From Vicia villosa (Eukaryota > Streptophyta > Magnoliopsida > Fabales > Fabaceae): a DNA stretch of 64,000 bases. The stretch is from NCBI RefSeq assembly GCF_029867415.1, contig NW_026705791.1:357501-421500 (forward strand), written 5' to 3'. This document shows, in pieces, positions 23,301-36,926 of the stretch; position 1 is the stretch's first letter, and the number at the start of each line of letters is the position of its first letter. The notes beneath the pieces were generated by a model. The model had not been told where the DNA came from and ran no database searches. It saw nothing but the letters and a program-made list of their open reading frames with translations. The translations under genes were made by a program, and so were the position numbers.

Positions 23301-24616
23301 TTGAGGAGGTGTTTGCTCCTGTGGCTAGGCTTGAGACCATCCGATTGGTTGTTGGTATTGCAAACAACAACAATTGGAGCGTTTATCAAATGGACGTCAA
23401 ATCTGCGTTTTTGAACGGTCCACTTGATGAGGAAGTTTATGTTGGACAGCCCCCTGGTTTTGAAGTAAAGAATCAAGAGATGAGATACTACAAGTTGCAT
23501 AAAGCCTTGTATGGTTTGAAACAAGCTCCAAGAGCTTGGAACAAACGCATAGATGGCTTCCTTATTGACATTGACTTCAAGCGGTGTGTGTCCGAACATG
23601 GCGTATATGTGAGATCAAATGCTAAGGATGGAGTGATAATTCTTTGCTTATATGTGGACGATCTCTTGATTACCGGCAGCTGTGAGGAGAGTATTTCAAG
23701 GTTCAAGAAGGAACTCATGAGTGAGTTTGAGATGACGGACCTTGGAATCATGAAATACTTCCTTGGCATAGAGTTCCAAAGGTCAAAAACGGGACTGCTC
23801 ATGCACCAAAGGAGGTATGCACTTGAGATCTTGAAGAGGTGTGAAATGGAACATTGCAATGTTGCCATTACACCATGTGAAACAAGGCTACAGCTGTCCA
23901 AAAGTGAGGATGAGCAAGATGTTGATCCAACTCAATATCGAAGATTGATTGGATCATTGCGGTATTTGTGCAATACGCGACCGGACTTGGCATTTAGTGT
24001 CGGTATTGCGAGTAGATTCATGGAGAGACCAAAGGTATCTCATATGGCAGCTGTCAAGAGGATCCTTAGATATATTAAAGGGACTCTTGGTTGTGGAATT
24101 CTCTTTCCGGCATCGGATACGAGCCGAAAGTGTGATTTACTTGGTTTCACCGATTCCAATTGGTGTGGTGATAAGGATGATAGAAAGTCAACAGCTGGAT
24201 ACATCTTTATGCTAGGTAGAACTCCAATCTCTTGGTGTTCGAAAAAGGAACCGGTGGTAGCACTCTCATCTTGTGAGGCCGAGTATATTGCGGCATCGTT
24301 GTGTGCTTGCCAAGCCATGTGGCTTATGAATCTATTGAAGGAGCTTAATAGTAGTGAGGGTGAGGCTATTACTCTCCTTGTCGACAATGTCTCCGCGATC
24401 AACCTTGCTAAGAATCCAATTGCACATGGAAGAAGCAAGCACATAGAGATGCGGTTTCATTACTTAAGGGAGTTAGTGAGCGATGGAAAGTTACGATTGG
24501 GGTATTGTCGAAGCGAAGATCAAGTAGCTGACATATTGACCAAGGGTGTGACCAATGAGGTGTTCAAGAGGCTGAGAAGGAAGCTGAGCATGGTGGACTT
24601 GGACCAACTGAAGTGA
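20348..24616 (+). pseudogene. Copia gag-pol polyprotein with one in-frame stop
   Basis: The Gag part (20348-21472) has the copia Gag helical domain and one CCHC zinc knuckle (CWKCRKLGHFQSKC, about residue 276). Then comes the protease motif LDSGC, at which a TAA (21470-21472) replaces the usual next residue. The frame reopens at once (THMTG) and runs 1045 residues: integrase H-H-C-C (HYRLGH ... CEECVKGK) and DDE core, a variable linker with four VTGY repeats, RT with LCLYVDDLL, and RNase H ending in ADILTKG. Since the stop lies inside the protease active-site motif, it is best read as a point mutation. Without it the element would have full coding capacity; it could still be mobilised in trans. 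Confidence 0.9.
22726..22852 (+). repeat. Four TAACCGGTTA palindromes within pol
   Basis: Palindromes centred near 22736, 22759, 22810 and 22843 are read in frame as VTGY in the spacer between integrase and RT. They match the palindromes of the element's own LTRs. Confidence 0.9.
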
Positions 24617-24623
24617 GGTGGTG

Positions 24624-24897
24624 TGTTGAAACTGCTGTTTTTAGCACTTCAGTTGGCGTAACCGGTTACGCCTGTTACCGTAACCGGTTACGAACCCGTG
24701 AAACAGATTTACTGTAGATGTTGCGTTTGCGTAACCGGTTACGCTGTTTGCCGTAACCGGTTACACTGAAGCCCAACTGTTTTTCTGTTTGTTTTAGGGT
24801 GTTTTAAATCATTCCAATCATTTTGTAACTTGTACTATATAAGGAGCTCACTACTCCTATGTTGTGGTTAATGCCAATTCACTATCTCACCCTCAAT

Positions 24898-24947
<50 letters not shown>

Positions 24948-25036
24948 TTTCTTCTATTCATTCTTTAATCTTCATCTTCTTCAATTGATTATTTTCCCCA
25001 TTAAAGAAACCTTAATTTGATTTGTATGTTCCAACA
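24624..25036 (+). repeat. 3' LTR of the young copia element
   Basis: 413 bp, identical in layout to the 5' LTR. It differs by an expanded (CT)n at about 24900-24945 and two visible substitutions. All four palindromes are kept at the same spacing (22, 51, 22). Confidence 0.95.
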
Positions 25037-25041
25037 TATAC

Positions 25042-25733
25042 TAGAGGTCTTGAATTAGAAGAACCTCATTATAGCATGGAACAAGTTAGTGCCAAAGAAG
25101 AGTAAAAATCTCACACATAACAATTGACATATATATACCACATGAAAACGCTTCTTCAAATCTCAAGAACTAGAGAGGATGGTAATGCTCCTATGGTAGA
25201 GCAATATGTAACACAATACTGAACATATACATTACAACCATTATGAATAATTACTCTCAAAATTCAGTCATAGAAAAATATTTATGAGCATCATATCAAA
25301 TCATAACTCTTAGTACTACGAGATGATAAATGCAATCCATAAATTAAAATTGAAAATGAATAATAGAGTTCAACTAGGTTTAAAATGAATAATAATAATA
25401 AAAAAACTAACTTAAAAAAATTGACTACTAAACTACTAGATCTTTTTGAACTAACGTGTCCTCCTTCTAACTACTATCTTCATACGAGTTAAGTAAATCA
25501 ATGAGATCACCATTTCATATTTTCATGATCTCTACATAAGTAAATAAAACACTTTTGAACATGTAAATATATATCATAAAAATAAACATGGTTTCTTGAT
25601 TCGAGATTCATCTTTTTTAATGCAACCACAAATAAGGTACATAAAGGAAAACATAAAAGATCAAATAATTCCATTCATAATCTCTTCTTTGCTTGATTCA
25701 TACTTATTGAGTATGACTCATATTGTTAAGAAT
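25042..25733. other. Unassigned AT-rich spacer
   Basis: Right-hand continuation of the sequence split by the young copia insertion, then non-coding DNA with no recognised feature. Confidence 0.35.
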
Positions 25734-27585
<1,852 letters not shown>

Positions 27586-28340
27586 ATCCGGAAGCACAAA
27601 ACAAATAGAATCTTACACTATATACATTTTGACCATTCATCAAATAAAGATTAGGGTTTAAAGGTGTATTGTTAAAGGTGTACTAAAGTTACAGTGACTT
27701 TACCTGCCACAAAGTCACCAAATCTAATTCCTAAAACTATGTCATTGTGTATTTTTTAAATAATATATAACCTTTGTATATATATTTTATCTTTAGAATT
27801 TTAAAAATAATTTTATCAAATTATTTGTCTCGTTTCATATGTAACTCATTATTTAAAAATCTAACATATTATCAATTTTAAATGCTAAAAATGTGAGACA
27901 AAAAAAAGTTTTAATTTGAAATAGAGAACTAATTATGTGAATTAGGGCTGGCAATGAACCAAACTAACTCGAAAATAGTTTGAAATTCGATTCGAAAATT
28001 AAACCGTTGAATTAGGTTCATGAATCAAATGAGCTGAGTATGAGCTAAAATATAAGTTCGTTAACTTAATGAGCTAAACTTGAACTATACATAGTTCGAC
28101 TCGTTAGGTTCATGAGTTAATTCGATTATATATGAGATATATTATATTGTCTTTAATAGTAGGTTTAAAGATTTGCTCTAAATGTTAATATCATATTTTA
28201 TTTTAATCTTAAGCTTTTAATTGATAATTTATATTCTCAAGTGAGCAAAATATTTTTACAAATAAAATTAATATCGTATAGATTTCAATCTTATAATTTT
28301 TAATTTATTTCTATATTTTTTATTTAAAAAATATTAGTTT
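27586..28340. other. Non-coding spacer and start of a repeat family
   Basis: No gene. From about 27940 ('agggctggcaatgaacc') the sequence becomes rich in CTCGAA/TTCGAG words and merges into the repeat that follows the TA tract. Confidence 0.35.
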
Positions 28341-28347
28341 AAAATGT

Positions 28348-28348
<1 letters not shown>

Positions 28349-28438
<90 letters not shown>
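28349..28438. repeat. (TA)n(TG)n compound microsatellite
   Basis: About 70 bp of TA followed by about 18 bp of TG. Confidence 0.95.
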
Positions 28439-28439
<1 letters not shown>

Positions 28440-28507
28440 AAATAAACAATTTGAACCTAGATAAACCTAACGAGTTGAACTGAGATATACTTGAACTTCT
28501 AATAAGA

Positions 28508-28680
28508 CGAGTTTGAGTTAAAAAATAAGTTCGTGATAAACTCGAACTCGAAGTCAAACTCGGCCAATTCTTAACAAGTCGAGTTTGAGCTGGAAAAAAA
28601 GCTCGTCATAAACTCGAACTCGAACTCGAACTCGGCCAATTCTTAATGAGTCGAGTTGAGCTGAGGCGAGTTCGACTCGA
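28508..28680. repeat. 72-bp tandem duplication rich in TCGAG words
   Basis: A block beginning CGAGTTTGAG at 28508 and again at 28580 repeats with the shared tail ACTCGGCCAATTCTTAA. It is part of a larger CTCGAA-rich interspersed repeat whose ends I could not define. Confidence 0.6.
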
Positions 28681-28899
28681 CTCGACTCATATGATATGAA
28701 TAAATGAGTCAAAATTGTGATAAAGCCTAAATTTAATAGAGATGTTTTTATAAATATTTTTTTATAATACAAACTTATCTTATAATAAAAAATAGAGTTT
28801 AAGATTTTTAATCCTTGATTTTTGTTTTAATCCTTGATTTTTGTTTTTAATCCTTAAAATAAAAAACATCATAGTAGCAGTATTGTTGTTCTGCTATCA

Positions 28900-31800
28900 A
28901 TGGAGCTCGATAAAATCCCAATCGGTTCGTGCTCCAAAGAGCATCACAACATTTACCAACACTGGTTCAATCATGCTGATTCAGGTTATCTACTACCAAT
29001 TTTCTCTTTCCATTTGGTTATCCATGAAATTAATCACCACTCTGCTTTCTTTCATTTTCAGATGCTCATGGCCGCCTTTCCAAGACTGATGCCACCAACT
29101 TTTTCGCCATGTCTAATTTGTCTCCTCAACATCTTTATCAGGTGTGGGCTATTGCAGATTCAAAGCAACAAGGTTATCTTGGTTTTCAAGAGTTTATCCT
29201 TGCTATGCAGGTGAAAATATGTTATACTTTGCAGAAGTTTAATGCTGATGGATTTCCAGAATCTCACTCTTTTGAAATGTAGCTACTTTCTTTGGGACAA
29301 TCTGGGCAACCGATAACACAGGATGTGCTGACAAGTGATGGTAAGTTGTGTGTGTTTTTATTTGAATAGCCTTTTGTAATTGTATTGGTCAAAATCAAAT
29401 ATTAAAATGCACATAGTAGGTACTGTCTACACATGTTTATTGTGAATTTCTACCTTATAACTTTTTTTTTAATCTAATAGAGCTTATTATTTATCGCAGT
29501 TGATTTGAAACATCTGAAACCTCCCATAATGGAGGGTTTGGATGCAATACTGGCTGTAAGTATTTATTTGCTTATGGCATCATCTTTTTCATGTTCATTT
29601 AGTGAAAGTACTTACTGCTTGCCTTTGTATATTCAGAAGAAAAAGCATAAACAAAAAGATGCGGATGCAAATGGTAATATATTTTCTGTTTTATTAAATA
29701 TGGGCACTCATCGATTTTGGTTTTCTTGTTTGTTCGTTTTTCTTCAAAATCATATTTAGTTGTAATGCAGGCAGTTCTCAATTACAACCATCACCATTAA
29801 GTAGTTGGTTTTCTTCAATGTCAACGAAAAAGGCAAGCATTCTGCTACTGTGACTTTAGTTTTGTGTGTGTTTTATCCTTATCTTCCGCTAAAGAGAACA
29901 TACAGAATATTTGTGTCCGGTTTTCAATTAATAACAGTAACATGCTTGATTTGCATTCTTTACCAGCTTTATTATGCTCTAGTTTCATTTTGTGTCATCA
30001 TAATATTTAAGAATGAAAAGTATCCTATCCTTAGGCAGTATAGTCAAGATTGACTGCTACCTAGATCTTATGTGACATGACCGCCAGCTAGATCTTATGT
30101 GTCATGACTGCCAAAGTGTTCTACGATCACAGCAAGATCGTTTCCATCCCTGGCATGGTCAAGATTGTAAAATAAAATAAAAAAACATGCTGGATTTTTT
30201 TTGTTGGCCCTATCTAACTGGGTTGGGTTTTTGTTAAATCAGTTCTTCTATCCCTAAACCTCAATTTTCTCAAACACAAAAGCTACCTCCTTTGAGTTTA
30301 GTATTTTGAAGATGATGGTTATGACTTATGTCTTTTGAATATTTAAGATGGTGTCTTTTGAACTTATTAAGTTATGGAACAATGATTATGAATTATTTAC
30401 TAAATTGGCTGAATGTTGTAAATTATAGGTTACTTAGTCTATGTATTATAACTTTTCCCTTAGGTAGGATCTTACGTACCATACCACGATCCTAGTTTTA
30501 CGATCTTTCACCGGCCAACAGATCCTAATTAAGATCTCGTGCTTGATTACATTGTCTCCAGGAATGTTTGGTTTGGTTTGGTTAATGTCTGAATATGATG
30601 TTAATATTAGGAGCCTAAAACTAACAATATCTGTTGGCTTTTATGTAACTGTCTTAAGTGATGCAAGCTGATACAAATAGTAATAATCTGCCTGACACTC
30701 AACAAATGGAAATTAATGTGCCTGTTTTGATTGTTACTATCAAGGCTAAACAAATTTTCATTTTGTCTTATATTCATCTAGTTTAGTTTCTAATAGGGCA
30801 GAAATCTATTTGGCAGGAGCCTAAAAGCCACCTTGTAGATATGTTCTATTGGTCCCTTAATTTGTGTTCTTGCTACTTACTTTCTATTGCCTAATCTTAG
30901 AAGTTGTCAAATATACGTTCTTATAGGTCTTTCACTTGTATTTTGGTGCATATTTCCACAGGTTCCACTTTCCTCCGTGACATCAATAATTGATGGCCTG
31001 AAGAGACTCTACATCCAAAAGTTGAAGCCTTTAGAAGTGACTTACCGCTTTAATGATTTTGTCTCCCCATTATTGGTCAGTAAGTTACTATCTTTAGAAG
31101 TGACTAATCATTCAAGATTTAGTGTCATATTTCTTTACCCTGTTACATCGTTTCTATGTTTTAAATACACAATTGACATCTTTATTAATTTCAACTCTTT
31201 ACTCACTGTAGACAAATAGTGATTTTGATGCCAAACCTATGGTTATGCTTTTGGGTCAATATTCAACTGGTAAAACAACATTTATCAAACATCTGCTTAA
31301 ATGTAGTTATCCAGGCAAGTAATTCTATTTTCTCTATATCCATGTTGCCGTTGGTAATTAAGTGTGGCACTGTCTTATAGACATAAAAGTTACTGAAGTT
31401 TGTCTTGTTTTCGCGAAACTGTCAATAGGTGCACATATTGGACCCGAGCCTACTACTGATAGATTTGTTGTTGTCATGGTACGTGCCAGAAAACCAGATT
31501 CTTTCCTAAAACTCAATAATACCTTAAGGTTTTCTTAGTTTTGAAATTATTTTTACATCGGTGCATGGTTTTGACAATTTGAATTACTGTATTCAATTTA
31601 ATATATCTTCAAGTCATTTTAGAAAATGAATTATTGCATTAGTTTTAACTAAAAATGGTTGTGTACAGTCTGGACCTGATGAGAGAAGGATTCCTGGAAA
31701 TACTGCTGCAATCCAAGCAGATATGCCGTTTAGTGGACTCACAACTTTTGGCACAACTTTTTTGTCAAAATTTGAGTGTTCACAAATGCCTCATCCTGTA

Positions 31801-33445
31801 AGTTGCTCTCGCTCCATTGAATAGGTGTATAGATTTTCCTTGTGTGCATTTGGGCATAACCAGTTTTTGATTGTCAAAAGCTACTGGAGCACATTACATT
31901 TGTGGACAGTCCTGGAGTTCTTTCTGGAGAAAAGCAACGGACGCAACGAGCATATGATTTTACGGGCGTAACATCTTGGTTTGCCGCTAAGTGTGATTTG
32001 ATACTCCTCTTATTTGATCCTCACAAACTTGACATTAGTGATGAGTTCAATCGCGTGATATCATCCTTACGGGGACATGATGAAAAAATTCGAGTGGTTT
32101 TGAACAAGGCAGATCAAGTTGATACTCAACAAGTAATTGCCTGTCTAGTTAAACTTCTATTTGTTTATTGATTGAAAATTTTATTACAGGATAAGGAAAT
32201 GTTGACTTCTATTTTGGCCCTATGTTGCAGCTGATGAGGGTTTATGGAGCCTTAATGTGGTCACTAGGGAAGGTGTTGAACACACCTGAAGTCATTCGGG
32301 TGTATATTGGGTATGTTAAAGCTTTCTCTTTGACATGGAGAGTTGAAAATAGAGCAATGTCTTTCTTCAATGACTAGTTATTTTAAGCTTCTCTCTTTTT
32401 TTTTTTTTGTGGTGGAACCGTGGCAGATGTATTTGATCTCACCTTTCTTTTGCAGCTCTTTTAACGACAAGCCTGTAAATGATGGTGTCGGTGGTTCAAG
32501 CGGAAATGAACTGTTCGAAAAAGAACAGGAAGACCTTCTTTTAGATCTGAAAGATATACCAAAGGCGGCTTGTGATCGAAGAGTGAGTTTATTTATTTTG
32601 TTTTTGTTTATTGAAGAGTGAGTTTATTTATTTTGTTTTTGTTTATTGTTTTCTACTAATAACTGTTTTGCTATTAAATCAAAGAAGATTGATATCATTA
32701 AATTACTAAGAATTCAGCCTTTTGATTTGATTTTTTTCCCTTCTTTTCTCTGGAGATTATATCTTGTAGAATTATTTAGTTTTGTGAATCTTGCATCATT
32801 TTATCCATGGAGAAATTTGACATGTATATACTTTTGTTGAATATCATGATCCAGTCATTTATTGTTTATGTTATTTATTGATGTTGCTGGTTTGCATAAT
32901 TTTATCTTATGCATTCAATTATTTGACTATTGTAGATCAATGAATTTGTTAGACGAGCCCGAGCTGCCAAGATACATGCTTACATTATCGGCCATCTTAA
33001 AAAGGAGATGCCTGCAATGATGGGCAAAGCTAAAGCTCAGCAAAAACTAATTGATAACTTGGCAGGCGAATTTGGAAAGGTATGAATCGGATGCCACATC
33101 TTCTCTGCTTACCTACATGTCTCTTTGATCTCACTTAATATTAAGTTGTATTTATACTGACATATAAAATCAAAACAGGTACAAAGAGAGTTCCATTTAC
33201 CTCCAGGTGACTTTCCAAATGTTGAGCATTTCAGAGAAAAATTGCGAGGTTATAATATTGATAAGTTTGATAAATTGAGGCCAAAAATGATACAAGTAGT
33301 TGATGACATGCTTGCCCACGACATTCCTAACCTTTTGAAGAAGTTCAAAAATCCCTCTGGCGGTGAGGTTACTTCAAAATGGAGCGCGTCGTCAAATGGT
33401 ACGGATGTTGCGTGCGAAAGGCGCCGATATTATTCTAAGTTGTAG
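28900..33445 (+). CDS. EHD: EH-domain-containing dynamin-like ATPase (EHD)
   Basis: Fifteen exons join in frame to 570 residues: 28900-28984, 29062-29210, 29283-29340, 29500-29555, 29637-29673, 29771-29832, 30962-31075, 31212-31314, 31429-31478, 31669-31797, 31881-32132, 32231-32310, 32456-32582, 32936-33079, 33179-33445. The N-terminal EH domain ([20 protein letters not shown]...) is typical of plant EHDs, whereas animal EHDs carry it C-terminally. The dynamin-type domain shows the P-loop [14 protein letters not shown] switch, DSPG and NKAD, then a helical membrane-binding region. EHDs remodel membranes in endocytic recycling. Two introns (after exons 6 and 8) start with GC rather than GT. 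The C-terminus runs about 25 residues beyond the KNP end I expect for plant EHDs. Confidence 0.93.
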
Positions 33446-33693
33446 TATGACAAAATTTAGGAGATTGGGTTTACTTGTTTATAGTCAGTTGTAGTAGAAT
33501 ATTGTCATTTCCCCAGATATGCTAGTATTAGGGGGATCCTTATGCTTATAAAAAAACATTCAGAATCCTTTCTCACCAATACTAACGAAAATAAACAAGA
33601 GTTGCTGGAAATGAATTAATTGATGAAAGAGAAGACCTTTGTCCGGAGACATTGACAAATCTATGCAAGTGTGTAATTAAATTATGTATCTCC
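33446..33693. other. 3' flank of the EHD gene
   Basis: Non-coding; probable 3' UTR followed by the edge of a retrotransposon LTR. Confidence 0.5.
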
Positions 33694-34203
33694 TGTTAGA
33701 ATTTGGAATCAATTGGTTGGTGAAAATAGAGAGAGTTTGAATGTGAAGAGTGAAAAAGAGATAGAGAATTAGAAAGAATATAATTGAGAGCGATAATGTT
33801 TACATTATCGATAATAATATCTCCAAGGTATTTAAACAATTAGAAGTGGATTGAGACACAAGCAACAAGTCAAATAACAGAAAAACTAAATTTCCGTGTA
33901 TGTACCCGATTACACAAGACTTGTAATCGATTATAGCTGCTAAAAACTAGAAAAATATTAACAATGGTAATCAGTTACTGCGAATGCTTAACCGATTACG
34001 CTAACGCTAGAATCACTTTTCTTCCGTTTATTTGACTTTATCACATGTCTGTAACCGATTACATGCCCATGGTAACCGATTACAACACTTGAATCATCCA
34101 TTTTCACTTAACACACCATTTTAATTCAAGTGCTCCAAGTCTTCCATGCCCATGATCATCTTCAATCTCTTAAACACTCCAATTATGACTTCGTAAGTCA
34201 ACA
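33694..34203 (-). repeat. LTR of a diverged relative of the young copia element
   Basis: Read on the minus strand the 510-bp block starts TGTTGAC and ends TTCTAACA, like TGTTGAA ... TTCCAACA of the young element. It holds three pairs of degenerate palindromes (TAACCGATTA, TAATCGATTA, TAATCAGTTA and similar), each pair spaced 21 bp. A TATA-like TTTAAATA lies at 33828-33835, about 75 bp past the last palindrome. Confidence 0.75.
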
Positions 34204-35090
34204 AATCAGACACTTGGTCTTCACTTCTATAATATCTCAATCTTGATCTTCATTCACTAACAAGTTCTCTCAAGTAGTGAAACCTCCTCTCAATATGCTT
34301 GATCCTCCCATGTGCAATTCAGTTCTTAGCAAGATTAATAGCAGAAACATTATCAACCAAGAGCGTTACATTGTCACCCTAATCATTATATAGCTTCTTC
34401 AATAGATTCATTAGCTACTTGATTTGCCATGCACACAACTAAGCGACAATGTACGCGACCTCACAAGATGAGAAAGCTACTACCAATTTCTTCTTCCAAC
34501 ACCATGATATTGGTGTTCCACCGAACATAAATATGTATTCAGCTATAGACTTTCAATCATCTTTATCTCTGCAATAATTAGAATTGGTAAAACCAAATTG
34601 CATTTTCTGCCTGTTCCCATTGCGGGAAAGATAATTCTGCACCCAATAGATTCTTTGACGTATCTTAAAATCCTCTTGACTATTGTCAAGTGAGACACCT
34701 TCAGTCTCTCCATGAATATACTCATAATACTGACACTAAATGTCAAGCCGATCGCGTATTGCACAAGTAACAAAAAGATTCATTCAACCTCTTATACTGA
34801 GTTGGATTAACATCTTGCTCATCCTCATTCTTTGACAATTGTAGCCTTAATTCAGCTTGAGTAATGACAGCATTACAATGCTCCATCATAATAAAACCAA
34901 GGGGTTGTTCTACCTAAACTTCCTCTTGAAGCGGCTCGTTCAAAAATACATATTTGACATCCATTTGATAGATGAACCAATTGTTATTCTCAATACCAAA
35001 AACTAGCCTAATAATTTCAATTCTAGTAATCAGTGCAAATACCTCCTTAAAGCAAATTCATAAGTGTAACCTACGTCGATGTAGTCTACC
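34204..35090 (-). pseudogene. 3' pol relic of the same diverged copia element
   Basis: The minus frame 34773-34543 reads FMERLKVSHLTIVKRILRYVKESIGCRIIFPA, close to [32 protein letters not shown] of the young element, so they are one family. RNase H sequences lie between this and the LTR, and RT remnants extend to about 35.09 kb. It is full of stops and frameshifts; the 5' half is absent. Confidence 0.75.
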
Positions 35091-36428
35091 CCACATACTT
35101 CATTTACTTAAAGCAAAATCATGAGTACAACTGGCGGGCCGCGTGTTTGTTTTATTTGTACTTAAAGCTAGGTGAAGCTTGTCTTTAGAAGACAAGACAA
35201 TTGAGAGGAAATTGTATGCTGCTTACGGTAATATATTTGCACCTTTATTGTTACTAATATGTCATAACACTTGTGGAACTCTATTGCTAATATTTTATCT
35301 AAATCATTTTTCAGGCATGGATCCTCTCTCATTTTCTTCAATTATTCGTATGGGCACTTGATGATAACTACGTCGAGGATTTTCCACATGCTTTATCTTA
35401 AATACCGCTCAGAGGGAATACAATAATTGAGTTGTTTCAGGTGTTTATTCACCACACAGTAGCAGATGACATATGATACTTCAAGTACGACGATCATCGT
35501 CAGAAGTGTCCCTTAGACAACATAGCCTTCTACTCTAGATAGTTGGCTTGTGGTCGCACATGATATATCCACCTTTTCATGAGCTGGTCATGTGCTAGGT
35601 CAGGTTTCTTTATTTTAATCCAAGACATCTCTTGGTGGTTGCTACTCTGACAATCCTCTACATAGATCTTGATGTTATACTCGATGGTTTCTATAATTAT
35701 TTGGTACTAAATGATGCATGTAGTGTGCAACCTCCTGATCCATGTGTTATTGCATTTAGCTACATTCAATGGTTCTATAATGCGTGACATTCTTACATAA
35801 CACAAGATACTACGGGAGCACAACCTACGTCATCTCATTAGACGATGTTGGAAGAGAATCAGACTAGGAATTACCACGCCCATGAAGCTTGTTAGCCTGC
35901 CGATTTACTGTGACGCTTGTAAGAGATGCCATAGAGAGAGAGAGAGAGAGATAGAGGAGATTTTGAGGAATGTAGTTATGATATGGTCATTGTACAAACC
36001 ATCTCAGCCAAGGCACAAAATGTCTTGCAGTACAGGCGACAAAGGAGAAACACAAAGCTTAGATATACATAGTAGTTTATTTTTATTTGTGTTTTGGTGG
36101 CATTTGTATTTTTTTAACAAATTATGTATCATGGTAACGTTATCGATCTATTGATTAATGTTTGAATTTGTATTACTGATTGAATTTATATATGACATCC
36201 TTGAATTACATTAGTATAATTAGCATGGTTTAATGTTATCTTTAGTATAAATGACCTAAAATATAAACTGGTCTAAAAAAATATCAATTTCATAACAAAC
36301 TTACGACCTAGGACTGGTGTTCTATGTTCTGAGGATTTTTCGGAGATGCACTTTTAAACTATCTTCTGAGCAGTGAAAAACACCATGAAATTATTATAGT
36401 AGTACCAAATTAATTAAAGTTAACTGTT
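35091..36428. other. Unclassified; possible decayed plant-mobile-domain sequence
   Basis: Plus-strand fragments at about 35440-35560 (KCPLDNIAFYSR then LACG) and 35840-35920 faintly resemble plant mobile domain / 'phosphatase 7 long form' transposon-associated proteins. Frames are badly broken. A short (GA)n occurs at 35933-35950. I would not call a gene here. Confidence 0.25.
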
Positions 36429-36433
36429 TGTTT

Positions 36434-36826
36434 TGTTGGTGCACAAGAATAAAAAATGATGACAGAGAATAAATGAAAAAGAATAACGGCGCAAAAGAGA
36501 TGAGAGAATAAAGTTATGTATATTCTACTTGCTTGTGTTGATAATAAATGATAGCTACTACAAGCCTATTTATACAAAATAAAATCTTGCCACGTAAGCC
36601 TTAAAAGAGTAAACTTAGTGAACAAGTCTAAAGGTACACATAGTACAATACTAAGAAATACTAAAGTACCCTTACTAACTAAATAGCTAAGCTAACAGGA
36701 CCCGGAAAGTATAACTTATGGTCAACACTATCTTCTGAGTAACCATCAGAAGATCAACCCGCATCAGAACTTCTAATGCTTAGAACTTCTGATGCTCATC
36801 TTCTGAATATGAATTACTCTTGAATA
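36434..36826 (-). repeat. 3' LTR of the TA...CA copia element
   Basis: 393 bp. It contains several AGAAGTTCTGATG-type words and an ATCTTCTGA / TCAGAAGAT inverted repeat. Confidence 0.9.
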
Positions 36827-36926
36827 CCATCCCTTAATTCATATTCTTCAATCAAAGCTGACAACGCCAATTCCATTCCTCAAGAGCAGAAATTGATCTG
36901 TCTTTTTTGCCTTAGTCAGAACATCC

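Larger units (their letters stand above)
19924..25036 (+). mobile_element. Young, nearly intact Ty1/copia retrotransposon
   Basis: A 5113-bp element is bounded by LTRs (TGTTG...CAACA) and by a perfect 5-bp target duplication, TATAC (19919-19923 and 25037-25041). A tRNA-Met-type primer-binding region (TTGGCATCAAGAGCCTGG) follows the 5' LTR, and a purine-rich tract (GAAGTGAGGTGG) precedes the 3' LTR. By eye the two LTRs differ by two substitutions plus the length of a CT repeat, so insertion was recent. One reading frame covers gag to RNase H and is broken by a single stop. Order protease, integrase, RT, RNase H confirms copia. Confidence 0.95.

Noticed and set aside
35440..35920. Plant mobile domain gene
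   Set aside because: Resemblance is faint and all frames are broken; recorded only as unclassified sequence.
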